The position numbers and the translations under genes were made by a program. DNA of 6,397 nucleotides, taken from Gammaproteobacteria bacterium (GTDB lineage: Bacteria > Pseudomonadota > Gammaproteobacteria > Xanthomonadales > Wenzhouxiangellaceae). How positions within the stretch are numbered: position 1 is the stretch's first letter; each line of letters begins with the position of its first letter. Below are positions 1 to 5,855 of this stretch, in pieces. The stretch is from assembly GCA_003561495.1 (NCBI GenBank), contig PWWM01000022.1, positions 1-6,397 on the forward strand, written 5' to 3'. Under the pieces are notes generated by a model. The model did no database searches, was not told where the DNA came from, and saw only the letters and a program-made list of their open reading frames with translations.

Positions 1-51
1 TCGAACTCCCTGCGCGGACGCCTGGATTCGTCGCGCACCGAAGCGGCCTGA
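1..51 (+). CDS. miaB: MiaB C-terminal end (partial)
   Basis: Frame 1 reads 16 codons (SNSLRGRLDSSRTEAA) and stops at TGA 49-51. The NSLRG stretch is what is expected near the end of the TRAM domain of MiaB, the radical-SAM tRNA-2-methylthio-N6-dimethylallyladenosine synthase. MiaB is the standard upstream neighbour of ybeZ in Gammaproteobacteria. The stop codon directly abuts the ybeZ ATG with no spacer, which suggests co-transcription and translational coupling. The gene starts outside the window. Identity rests on a short motif plus gene order, so it is likely rather than certain. Confidence 0.75.
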   Translation, partial: SNSLRGRLDSSRTEAA

Positions 52-1035
52 ATGAGCAGCGCTACCGCGACGGCCATTACCCTGGAGCTGGAACCGGCCG
101 ACAACGAACGGTTGGCGAACCTGTGCGGGCAAATGGATGATCACCTGCGCCTGATCGAACGGCGCCTGGGCGTGAGCATTGCCGGACGCGGCAATATCTT
201 CAGCATCGAGGGCGAGCCCGATGCCGTCAATGCCGGTCGCCGCGTGTTGCGCAAACTTTATCGCCAGGCCGAGCGCGAGGTGCTGACCCCGGCACTGGTC
301 AACCTGCAACTGCAACAGGCCGGCCTGGATGAAGCCGATGACGAGGCCGGGGTCGAGGGCAGCATTCGCACCCGGCGCGGCCTGATTCGCGGTCGCGGGC
401 CCAACCAGAAGCGCTATCTCGAGCGCATTGCCAGCCACGATGTCAACTTCGGTGTCGGTCCGGCCGGCACCGGCAAGACCTTTCTGGCCGTGGCCTGTGC
501 CGTCGATGCCCTGGAAAGCGATCGAGTGCAACGCATCGTACTGGTCCGTCCCGCGGTCGAGGCCGGTGAACGTCTGGGATTTCTGCCCGGTGACCTGGCC
601 CAGAAGGTCGATCCCTACCTCAGGCCCCTGCACGACGCGCTCTACGAAATGCTCGGTTTCGAGCGGGCCGGGCGTCTGACTGAACGCAATGTCATCGAAG
701 TGGCGCCATTGGCTTACATGCGTGGGCGCACGCTCAATGACGCCTTCGTGATTCTCGACGAGGCCCAGAACACGACATCCGAGCAGATGAAAATGTTCCT
801 GACCCGGATCGGATTCGGCTCCAAGGCGGTCATCACCGGTGACCTGACCCAGATCGATCTGCCGCCCAAGGTACAGTCCGGGCTGCGCCAGGCCATTCGC
901 TTGTTGCAAGGGGTCGAGGGGGTCAGCCAGACCTTCTTCGATTCCCGCGACGTGGTCCGCCATCCCATCGTCCGACGCATCGTCGAAGCCTACGAAAAAG
1001 CCGACCAGGCCAATTCCGACCACACCAACCCGTAG
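52..1035 (+). CDS. ybeZ: PhoH-family ATPase YbeZ (PhoL)
   Basis: A 327-residue PhoH-like P-loop ATPase of normal length for the family. The N-terminus (about residues 10-72) has a KH-like RNA-binding fold, with LGVSIAGRGNIFSIEG at 39-54. The ATPase domain follows: Walker A GPAGTGKT at 136-143, Walker B FVILDEAQN at 232-240 (D236, E237), the TGDLTQIDLP motif at 262-271, and the C-terminal RDVVRHPIVRRIVEAY segment starting at 299. In E. coli YbeZ is a cytoplasmic partner of YbeY, encoded next to it, and is thought to act in RNA or ribosome metabolism; its precise substrate is not settled. The ATG immediately follows the miaB stop. No defect is visible. Confidence 0.97.
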   Translation: MSSATATAITLELEPADNERLANLCGQMDDHLRLIERRLGVSIAGRGNIFSIEGEPDAVNAGRRVLRKLYRQAEREVLTPALVNLQLQQAGLDEADDEAGVEGSIRTRRGLIRGRGPNQKRYLERIASHDVNFGVGPAGTGKTFLAVACAVDALESDRVQRIVLVRPAVEAGERLGFLPGDLAQKVDPYLRPLHDALYEMLGFERAGRLTERNVIEVAPLAYMRGRTLNDAFVILDEAQNTTSEQMKMFLTRIGFGSKAVITGDLTQIDLPPKVQSGLRQAIRLLQGVEGVSQTFFDSRDVVRHPIVRRIVEAYEKADQANSDHTNP

Positions 1036-1036
1036 A

Positions 1037-1054
1037 TCGGGACCACGTCCCCGA
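1037..1054 (+). other. Small hairpin between ybeZ and ybeY
   Basis: TCGGGAC (1037-1043), loop CAC, and GTCCCCGA (1047-1054) pair with one bulged C, just after the ybeZ stop. No T-tract follows, so this is not an intrinsic terminator. It could be an mRNA processing or stability structure between the two genes, or chance in GC-rich DNA. Confidence 0.3.
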
Positions 1055-1089
1055 CGGACAACGTTGAATTATTCTCCACCCCTTCGTTC

Positions 1090-1566
1090 ATGTCCCCCAA
1101 GCAAGAAAACGCCCCTCTGGAACTGGATATTCAACGCCCGTTCGATGGACCCGAGGTCCCCGACAATGAGCTTTTCCGGCAATGGGCGGAAATGGCAATA
1201 GCCGAAAGCGCGAATGCCATGCTCAATATCCGTATCGTGGGCACGGACGAAGGCCGGGATCTGAACAAGCGCTGGCGTGGCCGTGACAGCGCGACCAATG
1301 TGCTCAGCTTCCCGGCCAGCGTCCCTCCGGCCGGAGACCTGCGGGTGCTGGGCGATATCGTGCTGTGCGCGCCGGTGGTGGCGCAAGAGGCGGCGGAGCA
1401 GGGCAAGCCGGTCGAGCACCACTGGGCCCATCTCACCCTTCACGGTCTCTTGCATTTGCTGGGTTTTGACCATACAACTGCAACACAGGCCGAGGTCATG
1501 GAGTCCAGGGAAATCGAACTTCTTGAACAACTCGGCATTCCGAACCCGTATGATTTGAAGTCATGA
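1090..1566 (+). CDS. ybeY: Endoribonuclease YbeY
   Basis: 158 residues, the usual size for YbeY/UPF0054 metal-dependent RNases. The zinc-binding signature HGLLHLLGFDH lies at 118-128, with ligands H118, H122 and H128. The upstream conserved block L58-N59...R63-G64...TNVLSFP (69-75) includes R63, which corresponds to the functionally important Arg59 of E. coli YbeY. The family acts in 16S rRNA 3'-end maturation and late-stage 70S ribosome quality control, in partnership with YbeZ. The gene follows ybeZ after 54 nt that contain a small hairpin. The Shine-Dalgarno before ATG 1090 is poor. That start was chosen because it gives the family's normal N-terminus and is the first ATG in frame after ybeZ. 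Confidence 0.97.
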   Translation: MSPKQENAPLELDIQRPFDGPEVPDNELFRQWAEMAIAESANAMLNIRIVGTDEGRDLNKRWRGRDSATNVLSFPASVPPAGDLRVLGDIVLCAPVVAQEAAEQGKPVEHHWAHLTLHGLLHLLGFDHTTATQAEVMESREIELLEQLGIPNPYDLKS

Positions 1567-1615
1567 CAATACAATTTTTCCCTTTCCCGGAACTGGTTCG
1601 CGGGACTTTCAGGCG

Positions 1616-2452
1616 ATGAGCGACGACGGCTCCGGCAGTACGCCCTCAGGCTCGCGTGGCTGGCTGGAAAAGCTCGGCCGCGCCTTTGGGGGTGAGCCCC
1701 GCAATCGCGATGATCTGGTCGAATTGCTGCGCGATGTCACCGAGCAGGGCCTGATCGAATCCGACACACTGGCCATGATGGAAGGCGCACTGGAGGTCGA
1801 TGCGCTTCAGGTGCGCGATGTCATGGTGCCCCGGTCTCACATGGTGGTCATTCCGGAGCATGCCGGCCTCGGCGAGTATCTGCCCGTAATCATCGAGTCA
1901 GGCCACTCGCGCTTTCCGGTTGTCGGTGAGGACAAGGACGAGGTTCGCGGCATTCTGCTGGCCAAGGACTTGCTGAGATTGGTCGCTGGCGAAGATGCGC
2001 CGGAACTGGGTGAACTGATTCGCCCGGCAGTCATCATTCCCGAATCGAAACGTCTGAACGTGTTGTTGCGCGAGTTTCGGGTCAGCAAGAATCACATGGC
2101 GATTGTTGTGGATGAATACGGCGGAGTTTCCGGGCTGGTCACCATCGAGGATGTGCTCGAAGAGATCGTCGGGGATATTGACGATGAGCATGATGCCGAA
2201 GTGGTTGCCGATGTCCAGCCGCTGGAGGACGGGCGCTACCTGGTCCAGGCCCTGACGCCCATCGATGATTTCAACGAGGCCCTGGGCACCGAGTTCAGTG
2301 ATGACGATTACGACACCATCGGTGGCCTGGTGGTAGCTGAATTCGGTCGCCTGCCCGAAGCCGGCGAATCCGTGGCCATTGGCGACTGGCTGTTCACCAT
2401 CACCAGCGCCGATGATCGCCGCCTCCACGCCATGGAAATCACTCAGAACTGA
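1616..2452 (+). CDS. corC: CorC/YbeX CBS-domain protein
   Basis: 278 residues with the CorC/YbeX architecture. An acidic N-terminal helix region (about 30-62) is followed by CBS1 (about 65-125, opening VRDVMVPRSHM), CBS2 (about 135-190, with HMAIVVDEYGGVSGLVTIED at 160-179), and a CorC_HlyC transporter-associated domain (about 205-275, with YDTIGGLVVAEFGRLPEAG at 232-250). There is no N-terminal DUF21 membrane domain, so it is the soluble YbeX type. The family was named for magnesium/cobalt efflux; E. coli ybeX is also tied genetically to ribosome metabolism. The gene lies 49 nt after ybeY. A TACAAT at 1570-1575 could be a -10 box, but no good -35 accompanies it. lnt, the usual next gene, is absent. 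The 3' end overlaps the convergent hydrolase by 10 nt. Confidence 0.96.
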   Translation: MSDDGSGSTPSGSRGWLEKLGRAFGGEPRNRDDLVELLRDVTEQGLIESDTLAMMEGALEVDALQVRDVMVPRSHMVVIPEHAGLGEYLPVIIESGHSRFPVVGEDKDEVRGILLAKDLLRLVAGEDAPELGELIRPAVIIPESKRLNVLLREFRVSKNHMAIVVDEYGGVSGLVTIEDVLEEIVGDIDDEHDAEVVADVQPLEDGRYLVQALTPIDDFNEALGTEFSDDDYDTIGGLVVAEFGRLPEAGESVAIGDWLFTITSADDRRLHAMEITQN

Positions 2453-3204
2453 AGATAGCGGCTGGACCAGGCCGCAATGACCCGGGCCGCATAACTTGCA
2501 TCGTCGGCATCCGACAGCAGGTGGTCGGCACGATCCAGGCTGACAAAACTCTTCGGATGTCTGGCGCCGGCAAAAATGCGCTGGGCGTGGTCGATGGAGC
2601 CGATCCGATCGACCGGCGAGTGCATGACCAATAGAGCCCGATCAAGATTCCGAAGGCGGGTTTCCAGGTCATGGCTTCTGGCATCGTCGATGAAGTCTTC
2701 GCGGATTCGGAAGGAACGGCCGGCCAGTTCGACAGTGGCGCATCCCTGTTGGCGAATCTCATCCAAGCTGTCCTTGCCGAACTGGCGAAGCACATTGTCG
2801 GCAGTCGAAGGCGCACCCACGGTGACCACCGCGCGAGCGCTGGACAGACGCTCGGCGACAGCCAGCACCGCCGCACCGCCCAGCGAATGGCCAATCAGCA
2901 GGCTTGGCGCTTCCAGGTGCTCACTCAACCAGCCGGCCGCATCTTCCAGATCATCCAGGTTGCTGGAAAAACTGGTATCGGCAAAATCGCCTTCACTTTC
3001 TCCCAGACCGGTGAAATCAAAGCGGAGGACGCCAAATCCCTCCCTGGCAAGTGCCCGTGTGATTTCGCGGGCGCCACGAATGTCACGACCACACGTAAAG
3101 CAGTGGGCAAACAGGGCCGTGGCCTGAACAGGTCCGGTCTCGGGCTTTTCCAGGTTCCCGACCAGATTGATTCCGGCACGATTTTCGAACGTGATCTTGC
3201 TCAT
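2443..3204 (-). CDS. Alpha/beta hydrolase (OsmC-fusion-type, stand-alone)
   Basis: 253 residues with a full alpha/beta-hydrolase layout. The oxyanion-region segment is LFAHCFTCGRD (31-41), followed by RFDFTGLGESEGDF (61-74). The nucleophile elbow is GHSLGG (105-110, Ser107), with probable acid Asp199 in HSPVDRIGSID and His228 in DRADHLL. The AHCFTC and FDFTGLG...F motifs are those I associate with the hydrolase half of bifunctional hydrolase/OsmC proteins. Here the protein ends after the hydrolase domain, with no OsmC part. Substrate is unknown; a small esterase or acylhydrolase role is plausible. There is no signal peptide, so it is cytoplasmic. It is transcribed convergently to corC, overlapping its stop by 10 nt (2443-2452), and divergently from the Lnb-like gene. 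Confidence 0.92.
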   Translation of the reverse strand: MSKITFENRAGINLVGNLEKPETGPVQATALFAHCFTCGRDIRGAREITRALAREGFGVLRFDFTGLGESEGDFADTSFSSNLDDLEDAAGWLSEHLEAPSLLIGHSLGGAAVLAVAERLSSARAVVTVGAPSTADNVLRQFGKDSLDEIRQQGCATVELAGRSFRIREDFIDDARSHDLETRLRNLDRALLVMHSPVDRIGSIDHAQRIFAGARHPKSFVSLDRADHLLSDADDASYAARVIAAWSSRYLQF

Positions 3205-3305
3205 GCTTCACTCAATTTCGAACCACAGATGAAGTCAGTGTCTCACAGCTTGACCGGCCGGGAAGCCGACCCCTTTCAAAATGATTTACCGGTTACCATT
3301 TCCGG
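3205..3305. promoter_or_regulatory. Divergent intergenic region, probable promoters
   Basis: These 101 bp separate the minus-strand hydrolase from the plus-strand envelope operon, so both should have promoters here. On the plus strand the best match is TTGACC (3250-3255) with TTTCAA (3274-3279) at an 18-nt spacing; the -35 is good and the -10 poor. I could not pick a convincing minus-strand promoter. Short palindromes CCGGCCGG (about 3254-3261) and ACCGGT near 3288 are present, but are unremarkable in DNA of this composition. Confidence 0.3.
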
Positions 3306-4469
3306 ATGATCGATCGTCGAATGCAATCCAGCGTTGCAGTCATCGTCCTGTTCCTGGGCAGTGTGCTTGCAAATGGCCTGCAAGCACAGCAGGCGTCACT
3401 GGTGACCTATGGCCCGGGCGCCGAAGTCTGGGAATTGTTCGGGCACAACGCGCTTTGGATCCAGAACGAAGACAGCGGGTTGGATCACACTTTCAGTTTC
3501 GGTTATTTCGAACTGGACCGTCCTGGTTTTCATCGCGACTTTGCCGAAGGCATCATGCTGTATTTCGGGGCGGCAGCCTATTCCGATGACGAGTTTGCCC
3601 GGTACCGGCAGCATGACCGGTCCATACGCGTCCAACGACTTGGCCTGAGTCCGACTCAGGTCCGTGAACTCTACCGCTTGCTCCACGAGGCCATTTTCCC
3701 GCAGCCGCAGTACTACCAATACGATTATTACCGGGCCAATTGCTCCACCTGGTTGAGGGATCTGCTCGATCAGGTGCTAGACGGGGCGTTGGCCGAACAC
3801 TTGCAGTCCGAGCCCGCCCGCCACAATTTCCGTGATCACACCCGCCGCATGACACGCGAGCGCTTCTGGATCCATACCGGCATCATGCTGACGCTGGGCC
3901 CGGCAATCGATCGGCCGCGCAACGCCTGGGAAGAAGCCTTTCTGCCGGATCGATTGGCCGACTGGCTAGTCGACATGGAAATTGATGGCAAGCCCCTGGT
4001 GGTCAGTGACGAAGTCATCTATGTCAGTCGCAACCATGAGCTGGCCGAAAAGATCAGCGGCCCGCGGCTTGGCTACGCCGGCCTGGGTCTGCTCAGCCTG
4101 ATTCTGATCCTCTGGCCGGCGATGAAAGGGCAGGGTGCCGTCAGCCGGATTCCCTGGTATTTCGGTTTGGTCGCTGTGGGTTTGGGCGGTAGCGTGCTTT
4201 TGTTCATGTGGCTGCGGACCGGGCACGAGGACACATGGAACAATGCCATGCTGCTACTGCTCAATCCGCTATGGCTGGTTTTCCTGCTGCCCGGGCTGGC
4301 GTATTTCAAAAGACTGTGCTGGTGGCTGCTGGCTGCCGGCGTCGCTTCGGGCAGCCTGTTGTTGTCCTGGCCGGATGGATTTCAGTTCCGATTCGACCAG
4401 TTACTATGGATCACGCCGCTATGTGTTGCCCTGCTGATTGTTGCCAGACTGGAGAAAAAGTCCCAATGA
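3306..4469 (+). CDS. DUF4105/Lnb-type periplasmic-domain membrane protein
   Basis: 387 residues. A signal-type N-terminus (hydrophobic about 8-22, likely cut near LQA-QQ at 25-29) leads to a periplasmic domain to about 250, then about five hydrophobic helices (256-272, 284-303, 313-335, 337-354, 366-381). Hallmarks of DUF4105 (Lnb N-terminal periplasmic domain) are WELFGHNALWIQ (42-53, His47), YYRANCSTWLRD (141-152, Cys146), LGPAIDRPRNAWEEAFLPDRLAD (197-219) and WNNAMLLLLNPLW (311-323). His47 and Cys146 are candidates for a papain/NlpC-like dyad. Lnb of Bacteroides is a lipoprotein N-acyltransferase; whether this homologue shares that reaction is inference. It is first in an operon with an outer-membrane barrel. 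Met6 (3321) is an alternative start that would trim the charged n-region; neither start has a strong Shine-Dalgarno. Confidence 0.85.
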   Translation: MIDRRMQSSVAVIVLFLGSVLANGLQAQQASLVTYGPGAEVWELFGHNALWIQNEDSGLDHTFSFGYFELDRPGFHRDFAEGIMLYFGAAAYSDDEFARYRQHDRSIRVQRLGLSPTQVRELYRLLHEAIFPQPQYYQYDYYRANCSTWLRDLLDQVLDGALAEHLQSEPARHNFRDHTRRMTRERFWIHTGIMLTLGPAIDRPRNAWEEAFLPDRLADWLVDMEIDGKPLVVSDEVIYVSRNHELAEKISGPRLGYAGLGLLSLILILWPAMKGQGAVSRIPWYFGLVAVGLGGSVLLFMWLRTGHEDTWNNAMLLLLNPLWLVFLLPGLAYFKRLCWWLLAAGVASGSLLLSWPDGFQFRFDQLLWITPLCVALLIVARLEKKSQ

Positions 4470-5245
4470 AAAGAATCACGATCCTGCTGTTCCTGTTGAC
4501 CCTGGCCGCCCCTGCCGCCGCCGATGATTACCTGCGATTGTCACTGAATCATGAGCGCAGTTCGAACACCACGTTCTTCGACCGCGATTGCGAGCCCTCG
4601 GGAGAACCGGTGGCCTATTTCGGTTGCATTGACGGCGATGATGGCCGGCCGATCGGTGCGCGCGGGGATTTCGGCAATTCCCTGGGCGGTGAACTGGCCT
4701 GGGGCCGCGATTTCAACCACCTGTGGCGCGGCGAGATCTTTGTCGGCTACCAGCCGAACTTCGATTTTGACGGCAATGCCAATTTCATCGACAGCGGCTT
4801 GAACCAGCCGGTCGACGGTTCACTCAGTCACTGGCGGGGTGGGGTGCAGGGCTACCTGGACCTGGCGGCCGTGGCCGGTCACGACAACTGGCCGGTTTCC
4901 CCGTGGATTGGCGCCGGAATCGGCGTGGTCCGTAACCGCGTCTCGACCATGGTTTACAGATTCCCGGAACTGTCCGGTCAACCCGCGCTGACGACTGTGC
5001 CCGGAGGCAGCACCACCGGCATCATGTGGACGGTCTCGGCCGGCGCGGATTTCGAGATTACCCCACGCAATGTCCTCGAGGTGGGCCTGACCTGGGCCGA
5101 CTACGGCGATGTGCGCACCGGCACCGGCAATATCGAGGTCATCCGCAGCGGCAACCTGCTGGTCGAAGTGCCCGTGGGCCAGACCCGCTCCAGCCTCGAA
5201 GCCTGGGGCGTGCGGGTCGGCCTTCGTCACTATTTCAAGCGCTGA
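4466..5245 (+). CDS. Outer-membrane beta-barrel protein
   Basis: 259 residues starting at ATG 4466, whose ATGA overlaps the TGA of the preceding gene by 4 nt. GGAG at 4451-4454 lies 11 nt upstream. This start is preferred because it gives a clean signal peptide (MKRITILLFLLTLAAPAAA, cleaved before DDYL). The mature part has alternating polar/aromatic strands, with GELAWGRDF (75-83), GEIFVGYQPNFDFDG (89-103), PWIGAGIGVVRNR (146-158), VSAGADFEITPRNVLEVGLTW (190-210) and a terminal strand GVRVGLRHYF (248-257). The last is close to the aromatic end used for outer-membrane assembly. This matches the opacity/OmpW-like small-barrel superfamily without a closer family call. Cys42 and Cys54 could form a disulfide in an early extracellular loop. 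Coupling to the Lnb-like gene suggests a shared envelope role. Ligand and function are unknown. Confidence 0.85.
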   Translation: MKRITILLFLLTLAAPAAADDYLRLSLNHERSSNTTFFDRDCEPSGEPVAYFGCIDGDDGRPIGARGDFGNSLGGELAWGRDFNHLWRGEIFVGYQPNFDFDGNANFIDSGLNQPVDGSLSHWRGGVQGYLDLAAVAGHDNWPVSPWIGAGIGVVRNRVSTMVYRFPELSGQPALTTVPGGSTTGIMWTVSAGADFEITPRNVLEVGLTWADYGDVRTGTGNIEVIRSGNLLVEVPVGQTRSSLEAWGVRVGLRHYFKR

Positions 5246-5252
5246 CCGGCGC

Positions 5253-5567
5253 ATGCTACGCGCACCGCAACCACGTAAGGTCTCTCTGGGACGTCGCCTG
5301 CTCGACAACCCGTTCCTGTCATTGGCGATCATCGCGGCGATCGCCTTTGCCCTGCTGGTCTTGCTGGAACCGGCACCCGACAGTTCCCTGTTCAGCTTGC
5401 TGACGACGATCTGGCAAACGCTCGGCATCGGCTTTTATCTAGCAGCCAACCTGCTCGCCCGCCTGATCCCCGACCTTCCACAACTTCTGGACGTGGCGCT
5501 GGTCGCCCTGATCGGATTGCTACCCTACCTCCTGGCCGACGCCATCTGGCGACGCCTGCGGGGTTAG
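5253..5567 (+). CDS. Small three-helix membrane protein, unknown function
   Basis: 104 residues from ATG 5253, only 7 nt after the barrel gene's stop, so probably the third gene of the operon. A basic N-terminus (MLRAPQPRKVSLGRR) precedes three hydrophobic segments at about 21-38, 45-68 and 78-97, ending in WRRLRG. The positive charges at both ends fit an inner-membrane protein. I recognise no family. The frame stays open upstream inside the barrel gene, but ATG 5253 gives the natural spacing. The Shine-Dalgarno is weak, so translation may depend on coupling. The last base of its TAG stop is the first base of the inverted-repeat element at 5567-5774, so the true C-terminus may have been altered by that insertion. 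Confidence 0.6.
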   Translation: MLRAPQPRKVSLGRRLLDNPFLSLAIIAAIAFALLVLLEPAPDSSLFSLLTTIWQTLGIGFYLAANLLARLIPDLPQLLDVALVALIGLLPYLLADAIWRRLRG

Positions 5568-5588
5568 GGAGCCTCTAAATAACTCTGC
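5567..5588 (+). repeat. Left terminal inverted repeat of the element
   Basis: Begins GGGAGCCTCTAAATAACTCT. It matches the reverse complement of 5753-5774 except for two A/G differences (5577 and 5582). Similarity continues more loosely for about 8 further bases (CGG and CGCG blocks). Confidence 0.8.
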
Positions 5589-5596
5589 ACGGGCGC

Positions 5597-5631
5597 GACG
5601 GGCCTTTGCGGGCGGCCCGAAAAGGCCCGTC
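5597..5631 (+). repeat. Side hairpin inside the left arm of the element
   Basis: GACGGGCCTTT (5597-5607) is perfectly complementary to AAAGGCCCGTC (5621-5631), giving an 11-bp stem with a 13-nt GC-rich loop. It has no counterpart in the right arm, so it is either an addition to the left arm or a loss from the right. Confidence 0.7.
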
Positions 5632-5752
5632 CCGTTGGGTTTCGCCTCAAAAGCCGCATCTCGCGCGTTGCGCCCCTCGGCCGTAGCTTAGGCTACTGTC
5701 ACTCGGGTCGCACCACACGATCTGCGGCTTTTGAGACAGAAACGCGCTCCGC

Positions 5753-5774
5753 GCAGAGCTATTCAGAGGCTCCC
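5753..5774 (-). repeat. Right terminal inverted repeat of the element
   Basis: Reads GCAGAGCTATTCAGAGGCTC plus CC on the plus strand, the inverted copy of 5567-5588 with two mismatches. The sequence immediately after it (AGGCAG) does not duplicate the left flank. Confidence 0.8.
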
Positions 5775-5795
5775 AGGCAGTGCAGCGCGTTCGTC

Positions 5796-5823
5796 TTTAC
5801 GTACGTACCTGAAGGCGTACAAT
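5796..5823 (+). promoter_or_regulatory. Promoter with palindrome, upstream of the YefM remnant
   Basis: TTTACG (5796-5801) and TACAAT (5818-5823) are separated by 16 nt: a 4/6 -35 and a 5/6 -10. A perfect 10-bp palindrome TACGTACGTA (5798-5807) overlaps the -35, and GTAC recurs at 5817-5820 by the -10. Palindromes with a GTAC core in the promoter are a known feature of YefM/Phd antitoxin autoregulation, so this looks like the original operator of the antitoxin gene downstream. Confidence 0.5.
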
Positions 5824-5855
5824 CGGTGAGAAGTTGAACACGCAAAAGGTGCGTC

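Larger units (their letters stand above)
5567..5774. mobile_element. MITE-like self-complementary element, 208 bp
   Basis: A non-coding stretch whose two ends are 22-bp inverted repeats (20 of 22 matching). The symmetry continues inward: CTCAAAAGCCGCA (5646-5658) pairs perfectly with 5723-5735, TGCG (5669-5672) with CGCA (5709-5712), and GTAGC-TTAG-GCTAC (5683-5696) forms the tip. The left arm carries an extra side hairpin (5597-5631), so the predicted shape is a long stem with one branch. No open frame of interest lies within it. This is the build of a miniature inverted-repeat transposable element or a large extragenic palindrome. No matching target duplication is visible (left flank TTA, right flank AGG). 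As RNA it would be a large hairpin that could end or stabilise the upstream operon transcript. No family is recognised. Confidence 0.7.

Noticed and set aside
1898..2428. 176-codon open frame on the minus strand inside corC
   Set aside because: It lies wholly within corC, which has clear CBS and CorC_HlyC domains, and its translation has no recognisable domain; long antisense frames are common in GC-rich genes.
2671..3309. 212-codon plus-strand frame opposite the hydrolase
   Set aside because: It is a shadow of the hydrolase gene, whose minus-strand product has an intact catalytic triad; the plus-strand product shows no family motif.
4208..4465. Longer N-terminus for the barrel protein
   Set aside because: The frame is open upstream, but it lies inside the transmembrane part of the Lnb-like gene. 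It would bury the clean signal peptide that starts at 4466 after a GGAG box.
5109..5252. Longer N-terminus for the small membrane protein
   Set aside because: The added 48 codons overlap barrel-gene strands and have no features; ATG 5253 gives a 7-nt gap and a typical basic n-region.
4820..5428. 202-codon minus-strand frame across the barrel gene and the next gene
   Set aside because: It is antisense to a gene with a signal peptide and barrel strands, and its own sequence is low-complexity Arg/Ala/Gly-rich with no motif.
5561..5780. Target-site duplication flanking the inverted-repeat element
   Set aside because: Trying ends at GGGAGCC, GGAGCC and GAGCC gives flanks TTA/AGG, TAG/CAG and AGG/CCA; none match.
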